64,000 nt of DNA from Pipra filicauda (GCF_003945595.2 NW_024104367.1:1257981-1321980); one strand, 5' to 3'. Shown: positions 26,231 through 35,264, counted from the first letter of the stretch. Notes: generated from the sequence alone by a model not told the origin. Numbers and translations are program-made.

Positions 26231-26629
26231 AGAATCATAGAATGGTTTGGGTTGGAAGGGACCTTAATGATCATCTCGTTCCATCCCCCTGCCATGGGCA
26301 GGGATACCTTCCACTAGACCAGATTGCTCCAAGCCCCATCCAGTCTGGTCTTGAACACTTCCAGGGATGGAGCAGCCACAGTTTCTCTGGGCAACCTGTG
26401 CCAGTGCCTCACCAGCCTTATAGTAAAGAATTTCTTCCTAATATCTAATCTAACCCAGCCCTCTGCAAGCTTAAAGACACTCCCCCTTGTCCTATCTTTC
26501 CATGCCCTTGTGAAAAGTCTCTCTCCAGCTCTCTTGGAGCCCTGTTAGGTATGGAAGGGGCTCTAAGGTCTCCTTGAAGCCTTCTCTTCTCCAGGCTGAA
26601 CGACGTCATCTCTCTCAGCCTGTCTCAGT
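26231..26629 (-). mobile_element. CR1 3' end, 5'-truncated
   Basis: Well-preserved antisense CR1. It starts AGAATCATAGAATGGTTTGG, continues TTGGAAGGGACCTTAATGAT, then CTTCCAGGGATGGAGCAGCC, then AAGAATTTCTTCCTAATATC, and ends about CTTCTCCAGGCTGAACGACG. About 400 bp, a typical length for a 5'-truncated copy. Confidence 0.93.
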
Positions 26630-27647
26630 TGTGTGAACAGCTGAGTTCTGACTTCTCAGTTATTCAATCACAAGTTTTATTCTTTCTGATACAGAAGCTT
26701 TACTAATCATTAAGGTATTTCATTTTGTCTTGCTTTGCCTGCCTTTCATTTTCCATCTCTGTGCACATGAACGGTGCTGAAGAGTTTACTAATAGTTTTC
26801 CAATACTATCCACCAAAAAGTCTTCAATGCATTTCTATGAACATCTTCTCTGCACATCGAGTTCTTTCCAACAAAACCTAAAAAATACCTGGTCTTTTCC
26901 TATTTTTAGTCTGGTTTTACTGCACTAGGGGTGGTGCTCTGGGTGGGTAAGTCAGTAGGAGATGTCAGTGATTAGATAAGTCACTCCACTGAGTTTCACT
27001 TTAAAGGAGTCCTTTCTCTTCATGCCATAGGCTGTCAAACACTTTCTCTAGCTACTACGTCAATTCAAGCAATCCCAACATTTCCTTGTGCTGCCCACTC
27101 AGTTGTGTCAGTACAACTTTCCATGGGCTGCCCAATAAATCCTGCAGGGATCAATATGGGATAATAATAACCTGACCAAACATGACTTCCTTTTTTTCTT
27201 CTTAAAGCCCTTTTAACCCTCATTGACTCCACTTAGCTCAGTGCTACCACTGAAAAATTGCACACCAGGCTGCACCAGGAGCAAAAGGGAATAAATTTGA
27301 AAGTTGGTTTCAAATTACTTCTGTGGGTCAACCAGACACATTGTGGTATGGAAATTCAGTGCAAAGTCTCATGTTCTTGTTAATCATCAGGCTTGGATCA
27401 GAGAATGTTCTGCCCCGCAGACTCTCACTCCAGTTGTAGCCCAACCTATTTTTAAGTGTCACAAAACCTTCAGCAAAATTGGTCCCACCATGGATGCAAA
27501 AGCCCAGTGAGGGATGCCAAAATCCTTCTGCAGTCCCTGGAGAGAGCAAGGCATTTTGTACGGACAACATGACACCACAGACACTGACCTGGGGGTTGGA
27601 TGAAATAAACCAACAGGAAACACAAAACCAGTGGCTGTGCCAGTATA
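26630..27647. other. Unannotated stretch
   Basis: Nothing recognised beyond short AT-rich sequence. Confidence 0.4.
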
Positions 27648-27692
27648 TCTTTAAGGTCTCTTCCAACTCAGCCCATTCTATGATTCTGTGAT
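27648..27692 (+). mobile_element. CR1 3' tail remnant
   Basis: TCTTTAAGGTCTCTTCCAAC followed by CCATTCTATGATTCTGTGA: only the CR1 3' terminus in sense orientation. Confidence 0.75.
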
Positions 27693-27840
27693 CTCTCCTC
27701 CGTGCAGCCCGTGAGATGCAAAATGGACATTAGTTACACCCTCTGTTCAACTGAGAGGTGCCTCTCACCCTACTGATTACAAAAGTGACCCGAGTGAGTT
27801 CTCAGGACCCACACTGTACATCCACAGATTGTCAGACGGA

Positions 27841-28031
27841 TCCCGGCACTGGAACAGACTCCCCAGGGCAGTGGTCACAGCACCAAGAGTGCCAGAGCTA
27901 AAGAAGCATTTGGACAATGCTCTCAGGCACAGGGTGTGATTCTTGGGGCTGTCCCGTGCAGGGACAGGATTTGGACTTTGATGATCTTTGTGGGTCCCTT
28001 CCAGCTCAGTATATTCTGGGATTCTGTGATC
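27841..28031 (+). mobile_element. CR1 3' end, 5'-truncated
   Basis: Sense-strand CR1 3' untranslated region: GGAACAGACTCCCCAGGGCA, CATTTGGACAATGCTCTCAG, GGGTCCCTTCCAGCTCAGTA and tail ATTCTGGGATTCTGTGA. Its 3' half resembles the tail of the copy at the left edge of the window (about 871-1012), suggesting the same subfamily. Confidence 0.9.
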
Positions 28032-28155
28032 CCATGCCTGTGAATTTTCAGGATGTGGTAGCTGCTTAAGCAGGTTGGCTGGACTGCAACTCCACCAGGA
28101 TCATTGCTCTAACTTCATCTCATTGTTGGCTTGATCCTTTGGACCTTCCAGGTCA

Positions 28156-28161
28156 CAGACT
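28156..28161. repeat. Target site duplication, left (provirus)
   Basis: CAGACT directly before the first LTR base; exact match at 35700-35705. Six bases is the usual staggered cut of alpha- and betaretroviral integrases. Confidence 0.95.
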
Positions 28162-28478
28162 TGCCGCAATCAGGTCAGGACTCTCAATGCAGGTACAAAA
28201 ACAAGCTTCGCTTTATTGATTACAGAGGAGTATATATATCTGAGTATACACTTCAAACAGCTTCTGATTGGTTAGTTCTGAGCACACAGCTGGTGTTTCT
28301 GAGTTTTCTTTCAAGTCCCGTTATCGTACTTAAACATCCTGGTCTGTGACATCCCTCAAGTTTTACGGCTTTGTTTACTTCGTTTTCCTGCGCGTATAAG
28401 GTCACTTCGCCCTGGGTCAGTCACGACATCTTCTTGAAGAATGGCTTCCACATAACAGCGCCTGTTACTCCCGCAACA
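28162..28478 (-). repeat. 3' LTR of the provirus (317 bp)
   Basis: On the minus strand it runs from TGTTGCGGGAGTAACAGG to CCTGATTGCGGCA. By eye it is identical, base for base, to the copy at 35383-35699. It contains a CCAAT box (28267-28271), a TATA-like run (28231-28239) and an AATAAA poly(A) signal (28212-28217), all in minus orientation. The last 58 bases of env (28421-28478) lie inside its U3. Confidence 0.97.
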
Positions 28479-29713
28479 TCTCCCCCTCTCTTATCAAAAA
28501 CTGCATCAGCTATATTATGAATTCTACTAGCAAAGCATTGAATAATACAAGGAGCCATACAGAGTACAATTCCAATAATTAATACAATGATACATATCCA
28601 CTTCAAAGCATCTTTGACCCATGCAGATAAACCTAATGATAGTAACCAATCGTCCAAGGGATTTGTGCTTACAGTGATCTTTTTTGTATGTTCTTTTAAC
28701 CACTTCAGTTGCTCCTGGATGGACTCTGAGTGATCTGAGAGATTAAAACAGCAGAGTCCTTGGTACTCTTCACAACCTTTTCCTTGTACCAATAGCAAGT
28801 AATCGATGGCAGCTCGATTTTGGAGCACAGCCTTGCGCATGCTGCTCATATCTTGTGCCAATTGGGACAGTACATTAGTGGTGACATTAGCTTGTTTAGC
28901 AGTCCAACACGCAAGGTGTTGTAATTGGGTCAACGCTTCCTCTGCTGCGATTTGGGGGATTATGGCAGCAAACACTCGAGCTGTGGTTCCCCACAAGCTT
29001 ACCTCATCAGAACAGTCTGAGGGCAATTGTTCGAGACTTCTACGAGCTCTTTGTGTTTTGCCATGCAGTACGATTTGCCATTGCTCTTTAGAAGGTGCTA
29101 GGAGAGCAAGCTTTCCAAGATAACAAGCTCCCCCATGAGCTTCTTTGGGGATGCCTTGCCACGCTCTATCACCACAGATAAGGTATATTTGATGTGGCAA
29201 GGAGGTAGCATAGGAATAATTAAGGTGAATATGGCCTGAATCCCATCCATAAACGCGATCAGGGGAACAATATTGGGACGTGTTGTAATTTTTATGAGGT
29301 GTTAACCAGGTACGTCTTTTCCTTTCTGTTAAGTTGTACGATCCAAAAAAGACACATCCTGAACCATTTGATGGTCGACTATCCAGTAGGTTTAACTCCT
29401 GAGGGTCCCAAGGCAAAGGTTCTTTAAAACTTTTTAACACCATACTTAAGCAATAACTAGCATTTCGTGCAGTACAATTTATACTTACTACATTCTTAGC
29501 AAGCTCAAATGGACTTACAGGAACACCGATTAGGCAAGTCTTAAAAGGATCAGTTGCTGCAGTGAGATGCAAGCAAAAGGCAGGGGTGTTTGTCTGAGTT
29601 GCCCACTGAATCCACAGATTTTCTTGGGCTTGCGTCTCACCGATGGCAAACAACAGGAGAAGGAAAGAAAGAGTCAGGAAGGTAATGCCTTTTTGATCCA
29701 CGGTCGAACCCAT
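28421..29713 (-). CDS. env: Env glycoprotein, gamma/alpha type with short SU
   Basis: 430 codons from an ATG at 29713, intact. Signal peptide (hydrophobic run at about 10-25, likely cut near AQA/QEN, residue 29-30). The surface subunit is short, about 195 residues, with N-glycosylation sites such as NCT, NAS, NGS, NLT, NTS and NYS. Furin site RARR at 222-225. The transmembrane subunit has an Ala/Ile-rich segment near 244-262 that may be an internal fusion peptide, a heptad-repeat region, the conserved LQNRAAIDYLLL stretch (297-308), the CX6CC motif at 314-322, and a membrane anchor at about 373-391. The tail ends inside the 3' LTR. CX6CC marks Envs whose SU and TM are disulfide-linked, as in gamma- and avian alpharetroviruses; betaretroviruses of the MMTV type lack it. 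Confidence 0.94.
   Translation of the reverse strand: MGSTVDQKGITFLTLSFLLLLFAIGETQAQENLWIQWATQTNTPAFCLHLTAATDPFKTCLIGVPVSPFELAKNVVSINCTARNASYCLSMVLKSFKEPLPWDPQELNLLDSRPSNGSGCVFFGSYNLTERKRRTWLTPHKNYNTSQYCSPDRVYGWDSGHIHLNYSYATSLPHQIYLICGDRAWQGIPKEAHGGACYLGKLALLAPSKEQWQIVLHGKTQRARRSLEQLPSDCSDEVSLWGTTARVFAAIIPQIAAEEALTQLQHLACWTAKQANVTTNVLSQLAQDMSSMRKAVLQNRAAIDYLLLVQGKGCEEYQGLCCFNLSDHSESIQEQLKWLKEHTKKITVSTNPLDDWLLSLGLSAWVKDALKWICIIVLIIGIVLCMAPCIIQCFASRIHNIADAVFDKRGGDVAGVTGAVMWKPFFKKMS
28479..28492 (-). promoter_or_regulatory. Polypurine tract
   Basis: The minus strand reads AAGAGAGGGGGAGA directly before the TGTTGC start of the 3' LTR. Primer site for plus-strand DNA synthesis; it lies inside the env coding frame. 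Confidence 0.9.
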
Positions 29714-32262
29714 TTGGCTGGGATCCAGATGGTATCGTTACCTGTAGAGACACAAGCGTAGCCACGACCCCAGGTTATTAATTGCTGTGGACCTTGCCAA
29801 GCATTCTGTTTGGGATCCCATATTTCAACAGACACATCTGGATATTGGACAGTAGAGGATAAAAAATGCAAGGACATTGGTGCTATATATTGCGTTTTGG
29901 GAGCTTTTGGCGATTCAACAAGATTTTTCCAATTGTGGACATATAATGCTTTTAGAACTACCTGTTGTGGTGACAGGGTCTGCTCCCCCTCTTTCATTAA
30001 AACACGGAATAAACGTTTAAGGTCTTGGTGCTTTCGCTCAACAATAGCTTGACCGGTGCTGTTGTACGGAATGCCGGTAGTATGTCGTACATTCCAGCGT
30101 GAGAGAAAATCATTGGAATAAGTGCTAGTATAATTTGGGCCATTGTCAGTCTTGATTTCTTCAGGAACACCTAAAACAGCAAAGGCTTGCAGCCAGTGTA
30201 AACAAGTGGATTTGCTGGAAGTATTCGTTAGTGGCGTAGCCCAAGTCAGTTTACTGAATGTATCCACGGTAACGTGAACATATTTAAATCTGCCAAACGA
30301 GGGAACTAATGTAATGTCAGTTTGAAAAAGGGAACGTGAGGAAAGACCGCGGGGATTTGTTCCCATCTGCTGTAAAGGAGGGAGGCGGGCACAATCAGGG
30401 CAGGCAGAAATAATGGATTGCGCTTCAGGCTTTGAAATGTTAAACTCTGCACTGAGGCTGGGGGCGGATTGATGAAAAAATGCATGCGATTGTTGAGCGG
30501 AAAGGAAAGCAGTAGACTGAACTGCAGGAGCACTGACAGCGGTATCAATCATGGCATTACCTTCTGCAAGGATTCCAGGAAGCAGAGAATGACTTCTCAA
30601 ATGAGTTACAAAAACAGAATGGTGTCTAAGATTAACAACATTCAGTAATTCTAGTAACAGATCAGCAATGACAGGGTTAGCTACTTTTCCCAAAAGAGAG
30701 TCTTCGATACGGTTAACAATAGAATAAACATACAGAGAATCAGTTACTAAATTAAAAGGTACAGTAGAAAAGGTAACAAATGCTAATACAACAGCTTTTA
30801 GCTCAAGGATTTGCACAGAAACATTTGGAAGTGAGTCAGTAACAACTTTCCAGTTGCCGTCCTGTAAATAGGCATAACCATATTTGTGAGTACGTCCACT
30901 AGCATCAGTAAAGACAGTAAGAACATCTGGGAGGGGAGAGTCAGAGAGGATTTTCAAGGGTACAAATGGGAGATTGGCTGAAAATATAGGAGACGCGGGA
31001 AAGTGATTATCAATGTTTAATCCAACTATAGCTGTAGCAAAGGTGACAGAAGTATCTGCCCATTCTTCGACCAATTGCAGGTTAGAAATAGGCAAGATAA
31101 GGTAATCGAGATCTTTGCCAAATAGACAACGAGTCCTATGTTTAGCTTTAAACAGCAAATCACCTAATTGATCTACTCTTTTCTGGATAGATGTTGTTGG
31201 GGTGGATTTTGTAAATACCCATTCAAGGATATAGCATGTTTTGTGATCAGCTTCTAGTTGTCCAATAAGGGCAAAAAATTCTCTCGCAACATTGAGGACA
31301 AACAGATAAAGAGGTAAATGTGCATCATAGCGATGGGCACACACGTTCTCTAATTTCGCAGAGATATGTTGAAGAGCCTTTTGCGCAGCTGGAGTCAGGG
31401 TCCTGGGTTCTGCTATAGAGGTTGAATTTTTAAGGAGGTCAATTAGTGGCTCTAATTCTGTATTAGAAATTCCAGCCCAAGGGCGAATGCTTTGAATGTC
31501 TCCAATTAATTTTTGAACATCATTGACTGTTTGAATTGTAGGATGAAGTGATAATTTTAAAGGCCGAAAGCGATTTTTTGTGACTTCAAAACCCAAGTAA
31601 TGCCAGGGATCTATCTGTTGAATTTTTTCAGGAGCAACAGATAGGCCCCAATTTTGTAATTCTGACAATAATTCATTTTGTTCCTTTTCTGGTAGGGGTT
31701 CAGGACTGGCCACAAGGATATCATCCATGTAATGATATGTAATGTAATTGGGGTGACTTTGACGCCAATTTTGCAAAGCTTGATTGACATACCATTGACA
31801 AATGGTTGGACTATTTTTCATACCTTGCGGTAATACAACCCATTCGTATCTGGCCATGGGTGCCGAATTGTTGATTTGAGGAACACTAAAGGCAAAACGT
31901 TTAGTATCGTCAGGATGAAGGGGGATGCTAAAAAAGCAATCTTTAATGTCAATAATGAACAAGGAGTAACCTTTGGGAAGACCAGCTGGAGAAGGAAGGC
32001 CAGGTTGGAGTGCCCCTAAAGGAAGCATTTGGTTATTCACTTCTCTTAAATCATGTAAGAATCGCCATTTACCTGATTTCTTTTGGATTACAAAGACAGG
32101 TGTATTCCATGGACTCTGAGAAGGGACAATGTGTTTTTTCTCTAGTTGTTCTTGTACTAAAATATGTAACTGTGTGAATTTTGCTTGAGGAAGTGGCCAC
32201 TGAGCAACCCAAATAGGGTCATCGTTTATCCAGCCTAACTTGATCAGTGGTTGCCCTTGGAG
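29674..32262 (-). CDS. pol: Pol: reverse transcriptase, RNase H, integrase
   Basis: Long open frame, -1 relative to pro. Domains (residues counted from the GTG codon at 32040; the RT fingers begin some 70 codons earlier at DPIWVAQWPLP): first RT catalytic Asp in FIIDIKDCFF (31), LPQGM (70-74), YMDD (104-107); RNase H D379, E413, D434 and D499; integrase zinc site H519-x3-H523 and C547-x2-C550, and catalytic D575, D632, E668 with the D-x35-E spacing; then a Trp-rich C-terminal integrase domain. All key residues are kept. The frame is cut off from pro by an in-frame TAA at 32263-32265, so expression of a Gag-Pro-Pol product from this copy is doubtful. It overlaps env by 40 bases. Confidence 0.93.
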   Translation of the reverse strand, partial: LQGQPLIKLGWINDDPIWVAQWPLPQAKFTQLHILVQEQLEKKHIVPSQSPWNTPVFVIQKKSGKWRFLHDLREVNNQMLPLGALQPGLPSPAGLPKGYSLFIIDIKDCFFSIPLHPDDTKRFAFSVPQINNSAPMARYEWVVLPQGMKNSPTICQWYVNQALQNWRQSHPNYITYHYMDDILVASPEPLPEKEQNELLSELQNWGLSVAPEKIQQIDPWHYLGFEVTKNRFRPLKLSLHPTIQTVNDVQKLIGDIQSIRPWAGISNTELEPLIDLLKNSTSIAEPRTLTPAAQKALQHISAKLENVCAHRYDAHLPLYLFVLNVAREFFALIGQLEADHKTCYILEWVFTKSTPTTSIQKRVDQLGDLLFKAKHRTRCLFGKDLDYLILPISNLQLVEEWADTSVTFATAIVGLNIDNHFPASPIFSANLPFVPLKILSDSPLPDVLTVFTDASGRTHKYGYAYLQDGNWKVVTDSLPNVSVQILELKAVVLAFVTFSTVPFNLVTDSLYVYSIVNRIEDSLLGKVANPVIADLLLELLNVVNLRHHSVFVTHLRSHSLLPGILAEGNAMIDTAVSAPAVQSTAFLSAQQSHAFFHQSAPSLSAEFNISKPEAQSIISACPDCARLPPLQQMGTNPRGLSSRSLFQTDITLVPSFGRFKYVHVTVDTFSKLTWATPLTNTSSKSTCLHWLQAFAVLGVPEEIKTDNGPNYTSTYSNDFLSRWNVRHTTGIPYNSTGQAIVERKHQDLKRLFRVLMKEGEQTLSPQQVVLKALYVHNWKNLVESPKAPKTQYIAPMSLHFLSSTVQYPDVSVEIWDPKQNAWQGPQQLITWGRGYACVSTGNDTIWIPAKWVRPWIKKALPS
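29742..29756 (-). promoter_or_regulatory. Putative env splice acceptor
   Basis: The minus strand reads CTTGTGTCTCTACAG with the AG at 29742-29743, a pyrimidine-rich tract and CAG 28 bases before the env ATG. It would pair with the leader donor at 35270. Inferred. Confidence 0.45.
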
Positions 32263-32290
32263 TTACACAGTGGCCCCTACTAAAAATGGT
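32263..32290 (-). other. Pro-pol junction with disabling stop
   Basis: The pro frame ends CAT TTT TAG. A -1 slip on the T run (T TTT TAG, 32280-32286) would enter the pol frame, but that frame meets TAA at 32263-32265 after six codons. Upstream, the pol frame is closed by another TAA at 32290-32292. So there is no usable overlap between pro and pol in this copy. Confidence 0.8.
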
Positions 32291-33062
32291 TAGAAGTGAG
32301 AACCATACGCCATTGACTCAAAGCATCACGACCCAATATCCATAAAGTTGTCTGCAAGATGTATGGACGTACAGAAGCAACGTTGCCTTCATTATCTGAG
32401 ATCTGAACAAAATTTTGACTTTGAATGGTTTGGGCTATTCCGGAGACACCCAGAATAGATTCTTTTTTCGCATGTTTTAGCCAAGTATCTGGCCATGCAT
32501 CTGCTGGAATTATAGTAACATCAGAACCTGAATCCAGCATCATTTCGGCTTGTAATTGAACTGCAGGGTCATCTGCAGAAGTGACAAGGACTGATCGGAG
32601 TGGTTTGTTATTTGAGAGTATTTCTGTGAAGGCAACTAAAGGTCCTGTACTTCCAAAACCACCTGTTCTTTCAGCGTTAGTGACACAATGCTGAGGCACC
32701 TGAGGATAAAAGGGTATTAGTTGAGCAATCTTACTGCCTGTAGGGAGAAAAAAGGGTGGATGTAAAACTCTCAACATAATTTGAACAACACCATTATAAT
32801 CAGCATCAATAACACCAGGTTGAACAAAAAGCCCTTGTTTGGTGGCAGAAGAACGTCCTAAAAGTAAAGCAGCAAGTCCGTTTCCAATAGGTCCCTTAAA
32901 AGTGGTAGGAATTAAATGAACTGAATTATCTGTGATAGTTACAGATTGAGAAGTTACCAGGTCAAGCCCTGCACTGCCCCGGGTGGCTGCCTCGGCAGCG
33001 TACTCGGGTTGGGGGGTGTTTGGATAGGGTTCACCGCCGCGCCCCCCACGCGGCTCCTGAAG
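32280..33062 (-). CDS. pro: dUTPase-protease (pro), -1 frame after gag
   Basis: Translated as a Gag-Pro fusion after the -1 shift; about 260 codons follow the slip. The N-terminal part is a trimeric-type dUTPase: motif 1 near TRGSAGLDL, motif 2 GRSS, motif 3 PGVIDADYNG, motif 4 TGSKIAQLIP and the glycine-rich motif 5 RTGGFGSTG are all present, so it looks catalytically complete (dUTP to dUMP). The C-terminal part is a retroviral aspartic protease with active site LDSGSDVTII (DSG at 32526-32534) and the conserved ILGRDAL. DSGS replaces the commoner DSGA/DTGA but keeps the catalytic Asp. No G-patch tail is seen. Ends with TAG at 32280-32282. dUTPase in pro is typical of betaretroviruses. Confidence 0.93.
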   Translation of the reverse strand, partial: LQEPRGGRGGEPYPNTPQPEYAAEAATRGSAGLDLVTSQSVTITDNSVHLIPTTFKGPIGNGLAALLLGRSSATKQGLFVQPGVIDADYNGVVQIMLRVLHPPFFLPTGSKIAQLIPFYPQVPQHCVTNAERTGGFGSTGPLVAFTEILSNNKPLRSVLVTSADDPAVQLQAEMMLDSGSDVTIIPADAWPDTWLKHAKKESILGVSGIAQTIQSQNFVQISDNEGNVASVRPYILQTTLWILGRDALSQWRMVLTSNHF

Positions 33063-35230
33063 TTTCCCTGGTCTTGCTTTGTTGGTCCAAGTAAGGGTGT
33101 CCCATCCTTTTTGAATTTGGATCGGCAATCCGCAGCTCTGTGACCGGGTTTCTCACATCGATGACACATTCCTGTAAAAGAACTCATAGAAACAGCTTTA
33201 AATCCCCCCTTAAAGCGTTGGGGACACTGTTTACGAAAGTGCCCAAGCTGTCCGCAGTTAAAACATTTTTCCGGACCTTTATCTCCACGACCTTGCAGCT
33301 GCGCTTTTGTGAGCGCAGCAGCTAAAGCAGAGGCATGAATAGTTGCTTTCTCTTTCTCTAACTCTAAAGGAGCTCGAGCACACTGTTCGATAATTTGAGT
33401 AAGAGAGGCCCCTGCTGGCAGAATAGTGATCATCCTTTTACAAGCTGTGTTAGCGTTTTGAACAGCTATTTCCCGCACCATAGTGTCTTTCATGTTATGT
33501 GGTATGTCCGGTGCTACTTCAACTCCTTCTTTCACTCTATCTACAAAGGAGAGGAAAGGCTCATCATCGTGTTGCCTAATATGCAGATAAGGCTGCTTCG
33601 GTTTACCCATCTGTGGTAATGTCATGAAGGCTTCGAGAGCAGCTGCTTTGCTTTGTGCAAGAATACGAGTATCCAGGGCGGCTTGCATCTGCGGGTCTAC
33701 AAATTGCCCTTTCCCCATTAATTGATCTAAAGTAGCAGTACGTAGGGGATCTCCGACCGGCAAATCTAAATTCGTTACCTGAGCTACTTCCAATCTCTCT
33801 TGCCATTTCGTCAAAAACAGTAAAAAACTTGTGGGTCCCAAAATTAACTCAAAAATGCTGCGTAAGTCAGCAGGTACCAATTCCTGATAGCGAATGATCG
33901 TTTCAACTTGTTTTTTGACTAATCGGTTATCTATACCATAGTCAATTACTGCTTTCTGGACTCGTGTGATTAGATTCCAATCCAGAGGTGCCCATTGGCG
34001 TTGGTTCCCTTGTACAAGCACAGGGGCTGCGGTAAAGCTAAAATCACCTGTGAGTTCTGCATTTGTAATGATTCCCTTCCATCTCTTGTGATGATCAAAA
34101 TTCGGATCACGGGGAGGTACTGAACTATCAGGTAAGGGAACCTTGGGGGTAGCACCCGAGTCCACAAGGGATCGCCCTGGTAGCGTTCGTTTTGGCAGCG
34201 GCGATTTGTTCCACCAATCTTGTAATTTTTGCGGCAAACTTTGATTCTGACTCGCTGAGGGAGCTGCATCCTCATACACATCGGGAGGATAGTGTTTTTG
34301 ATAAGCAACTATCTCTCCTTTTTCTATCGCACTTAACGGAGGTGCTCCCTTTGAAGTAAGAAAATCATCAGCGGTCTCTTCATCCCAGTGTCTTTGTTTA
34401 ACCATATTAAGGACCCAATAACGTCGCTCAGGAGAAATGCCTTCTACAACAAATTCCTTATTTAATTGTTGTTCAATATTTTTTAGTCCCTCTACAATTG
34501 CTTTATGGGCTGCTTTATATTGATTCCTTATTGCAGGCTTAGTTGCAGCTTCCTTATCTAAAGCTTTCATTTCTTTTAACAATTTTGTCATGACATTTGT
34601 TTGAGCTTGCAAAAGTGTTGATAGATTAGGATTAGTATCAACTTCCATAGGTTCAGACGGCAGTGGAACATGGGCTGGGTCAATCGGGGGTGCAGAAGGC
34701 ACGGGTTCGGGCGGGGGATTCCACGGGGGAATAAGATCATCATATGGTCCCCGTTCAGCTGCTGCAGCAGTATAAGCTGGCACCCCGAGGTCGATGAGAG
34801 ACTCCTCCGAGTCCTCCTCTGCACATTCAGGGTTAGTATCTGGGCCGGCATCGTGTGGGGTGAGTTCTTCCACCTCCGGTGCAGATGGCACTGGGGCGGC
34901 AGCTGCTGTAGACACAGCAGCATGTACAGCAGCTTCTACGCTCGCTTCAGCGCCCAACCGTTCAATAAGCAATCGGACCTGCCGATATGTCTGCGCAAGA
35001 GCCTTGGCTTCTTTATTATTTACTTGCACCGCTTCCCATAATTCTGCCCCAACTTTACGCCAGGTATCATCTTTAAAAACGTCCGTGGAATCATGCAAAA
35101 ATCCGCGACGTTTCGCCCAGAATAATAAGTCCACTACTTGAGTACGCGACAAAGTTTCATCTGCCTTTTTCCCCAAGTTCATTACTGCATCAACAGTAGC
35201 ACGCTCTACTGCAGAAATAGACGACCCCAT
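32954..35230 (-). CDS. gag: Gag polyprotein
   Basis: Structural polyprotein, 758 codons, intact. I start it at the ATG at 35230, giving MGSSISAVE with a myristoylation glycine at residue 2; the three codons upstream in frame (TTG CTC GGG) have no ATG. Features: matrix-like N-terminus; a Pro/Ala-rich spacer with two PSAP late-domain motifs (residues 115-118 and 178-181); a predicted capsid starting near residue 403; the major homology region Q-x3-E-x7-R at about 553-565 (EPFLSFVDR); and two CCHC zinc knuckles at about 656-669 (CFNCGQLGHFRKQC) and 689-702 (CHRCEKPGHRAADC). It assembles virus particles and packages RNA. It ends in a TAA about 100 bases past the shift site into the pro frame. Confidence 0.95.
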   Translation of the reverse strand: MGSSISAVERATVDAVMNLGKKADETLSRTQVVDLLFWAKRRGFLHDSTDVFKDDTWRKVGAELWEAVQVNNKEAKALAQTYRQVRLLIERLGAEASVEAAVHAAVSTAAAAPVPSAPEVEELTPHDAGPDTNPECAEEDSEESLIDLGVPAYTAAAAERGPYDDLIPPWNPPPEPVPSAPPIDPAHVPLPSEPMEVDTNPNLSTLLQAQTNVMTKLLKEMKALDKEAATKPAIRNQYKAAHKAIVEGLKNIEQQLNKEFVVEGISPERRYWVLNMVKQRHWDEETADDFLTSKGAPPLSAIEKGEIVAYQKHYPPDVYEDAAPSASQNQSLPQKLQDWWNKSPLPKRTLPGRSLVDSGATPKVPLPDSSVPPRDPNFDHHKRWKGIITNAELTGDFSFTAAPVLVQGNQRQWAPLDWNLITRVQKAVIDYGIDNRLVKKQVETIIRYQELVPADLRSIFELILGPTSFLLFLTKWQERLEVAQVTNLDLPVGDPLRTATLDQLMGKGQFVDPQMQAALDTRILAQSKAAALEAFMTLPQMGKPKQPYLHIRQHDDEPFLSFVDRVKEGVEVAPDIPHNMKDTMVREIAVQNANTACKRMITILPAGASLTQIIEQCARAPLELEKEKATIHASALAAALTKAQLQGRGDKGPEKCFNCGQLGHFRKQCPQRFKGGFKAVSMSSFTGMCHRCEKPGHRAADCRSKFKKDGTPLLGPTKQDQGNFRSRVGGAAVNPIQTPPNPSTLPRQPPGAVQGLTW
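33011..33068 (-). promoter_or_regulatory. gag-pro -1 frameshift signal: GGGAAAC plus pseudoknot
   Basis: The slippery heptamer G GGA AAC lies at 33062-33068 in the Gag frame (codons GGA at 33065-33067 and AAC at 33062-33064). After a 7-base spacer comes a GC-only 6-bp stem, GCCGCG (33049-33054) with CGCGGC (33036-33041), closing the loop TGGGGGG. A run of six C downstream (33011-33016) can pair with the six G of the loop, making an H-type pseudoknot. GGGAAAC is a known betaretroviral gag-pro shift site. The structure was found by inspection, not folded by program. Confidence 0.85.
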
Positions 35231-35264
35231 CCCGAGCAATTCAAATCAGCCTCGATGGGCTCCG

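Noticed and set aside
33041..33047. GGGGGGC as an alternative gag-pro slippery heptamer
   Set aside because: It fits X XXY YYZ in frame, but it lies in the loop and stem of the predicted pseudoknot; GGGAAAC upstream is the established type and has the right spacing.
34156..34173. DSGAT in the middle of Gag, resembling a protease active site
   Set aside because: It lies before the capsid in a proline-rich linker with no protease fold around it; the real protease is downstream in the pro frame.
35231..35239. Starting Gag three codons earlier
   Set aside because: The codons are TTG CTC GGG with no ATG; the ATG at 35230 gives MGSS with a myristoylation site and a good initiation context.
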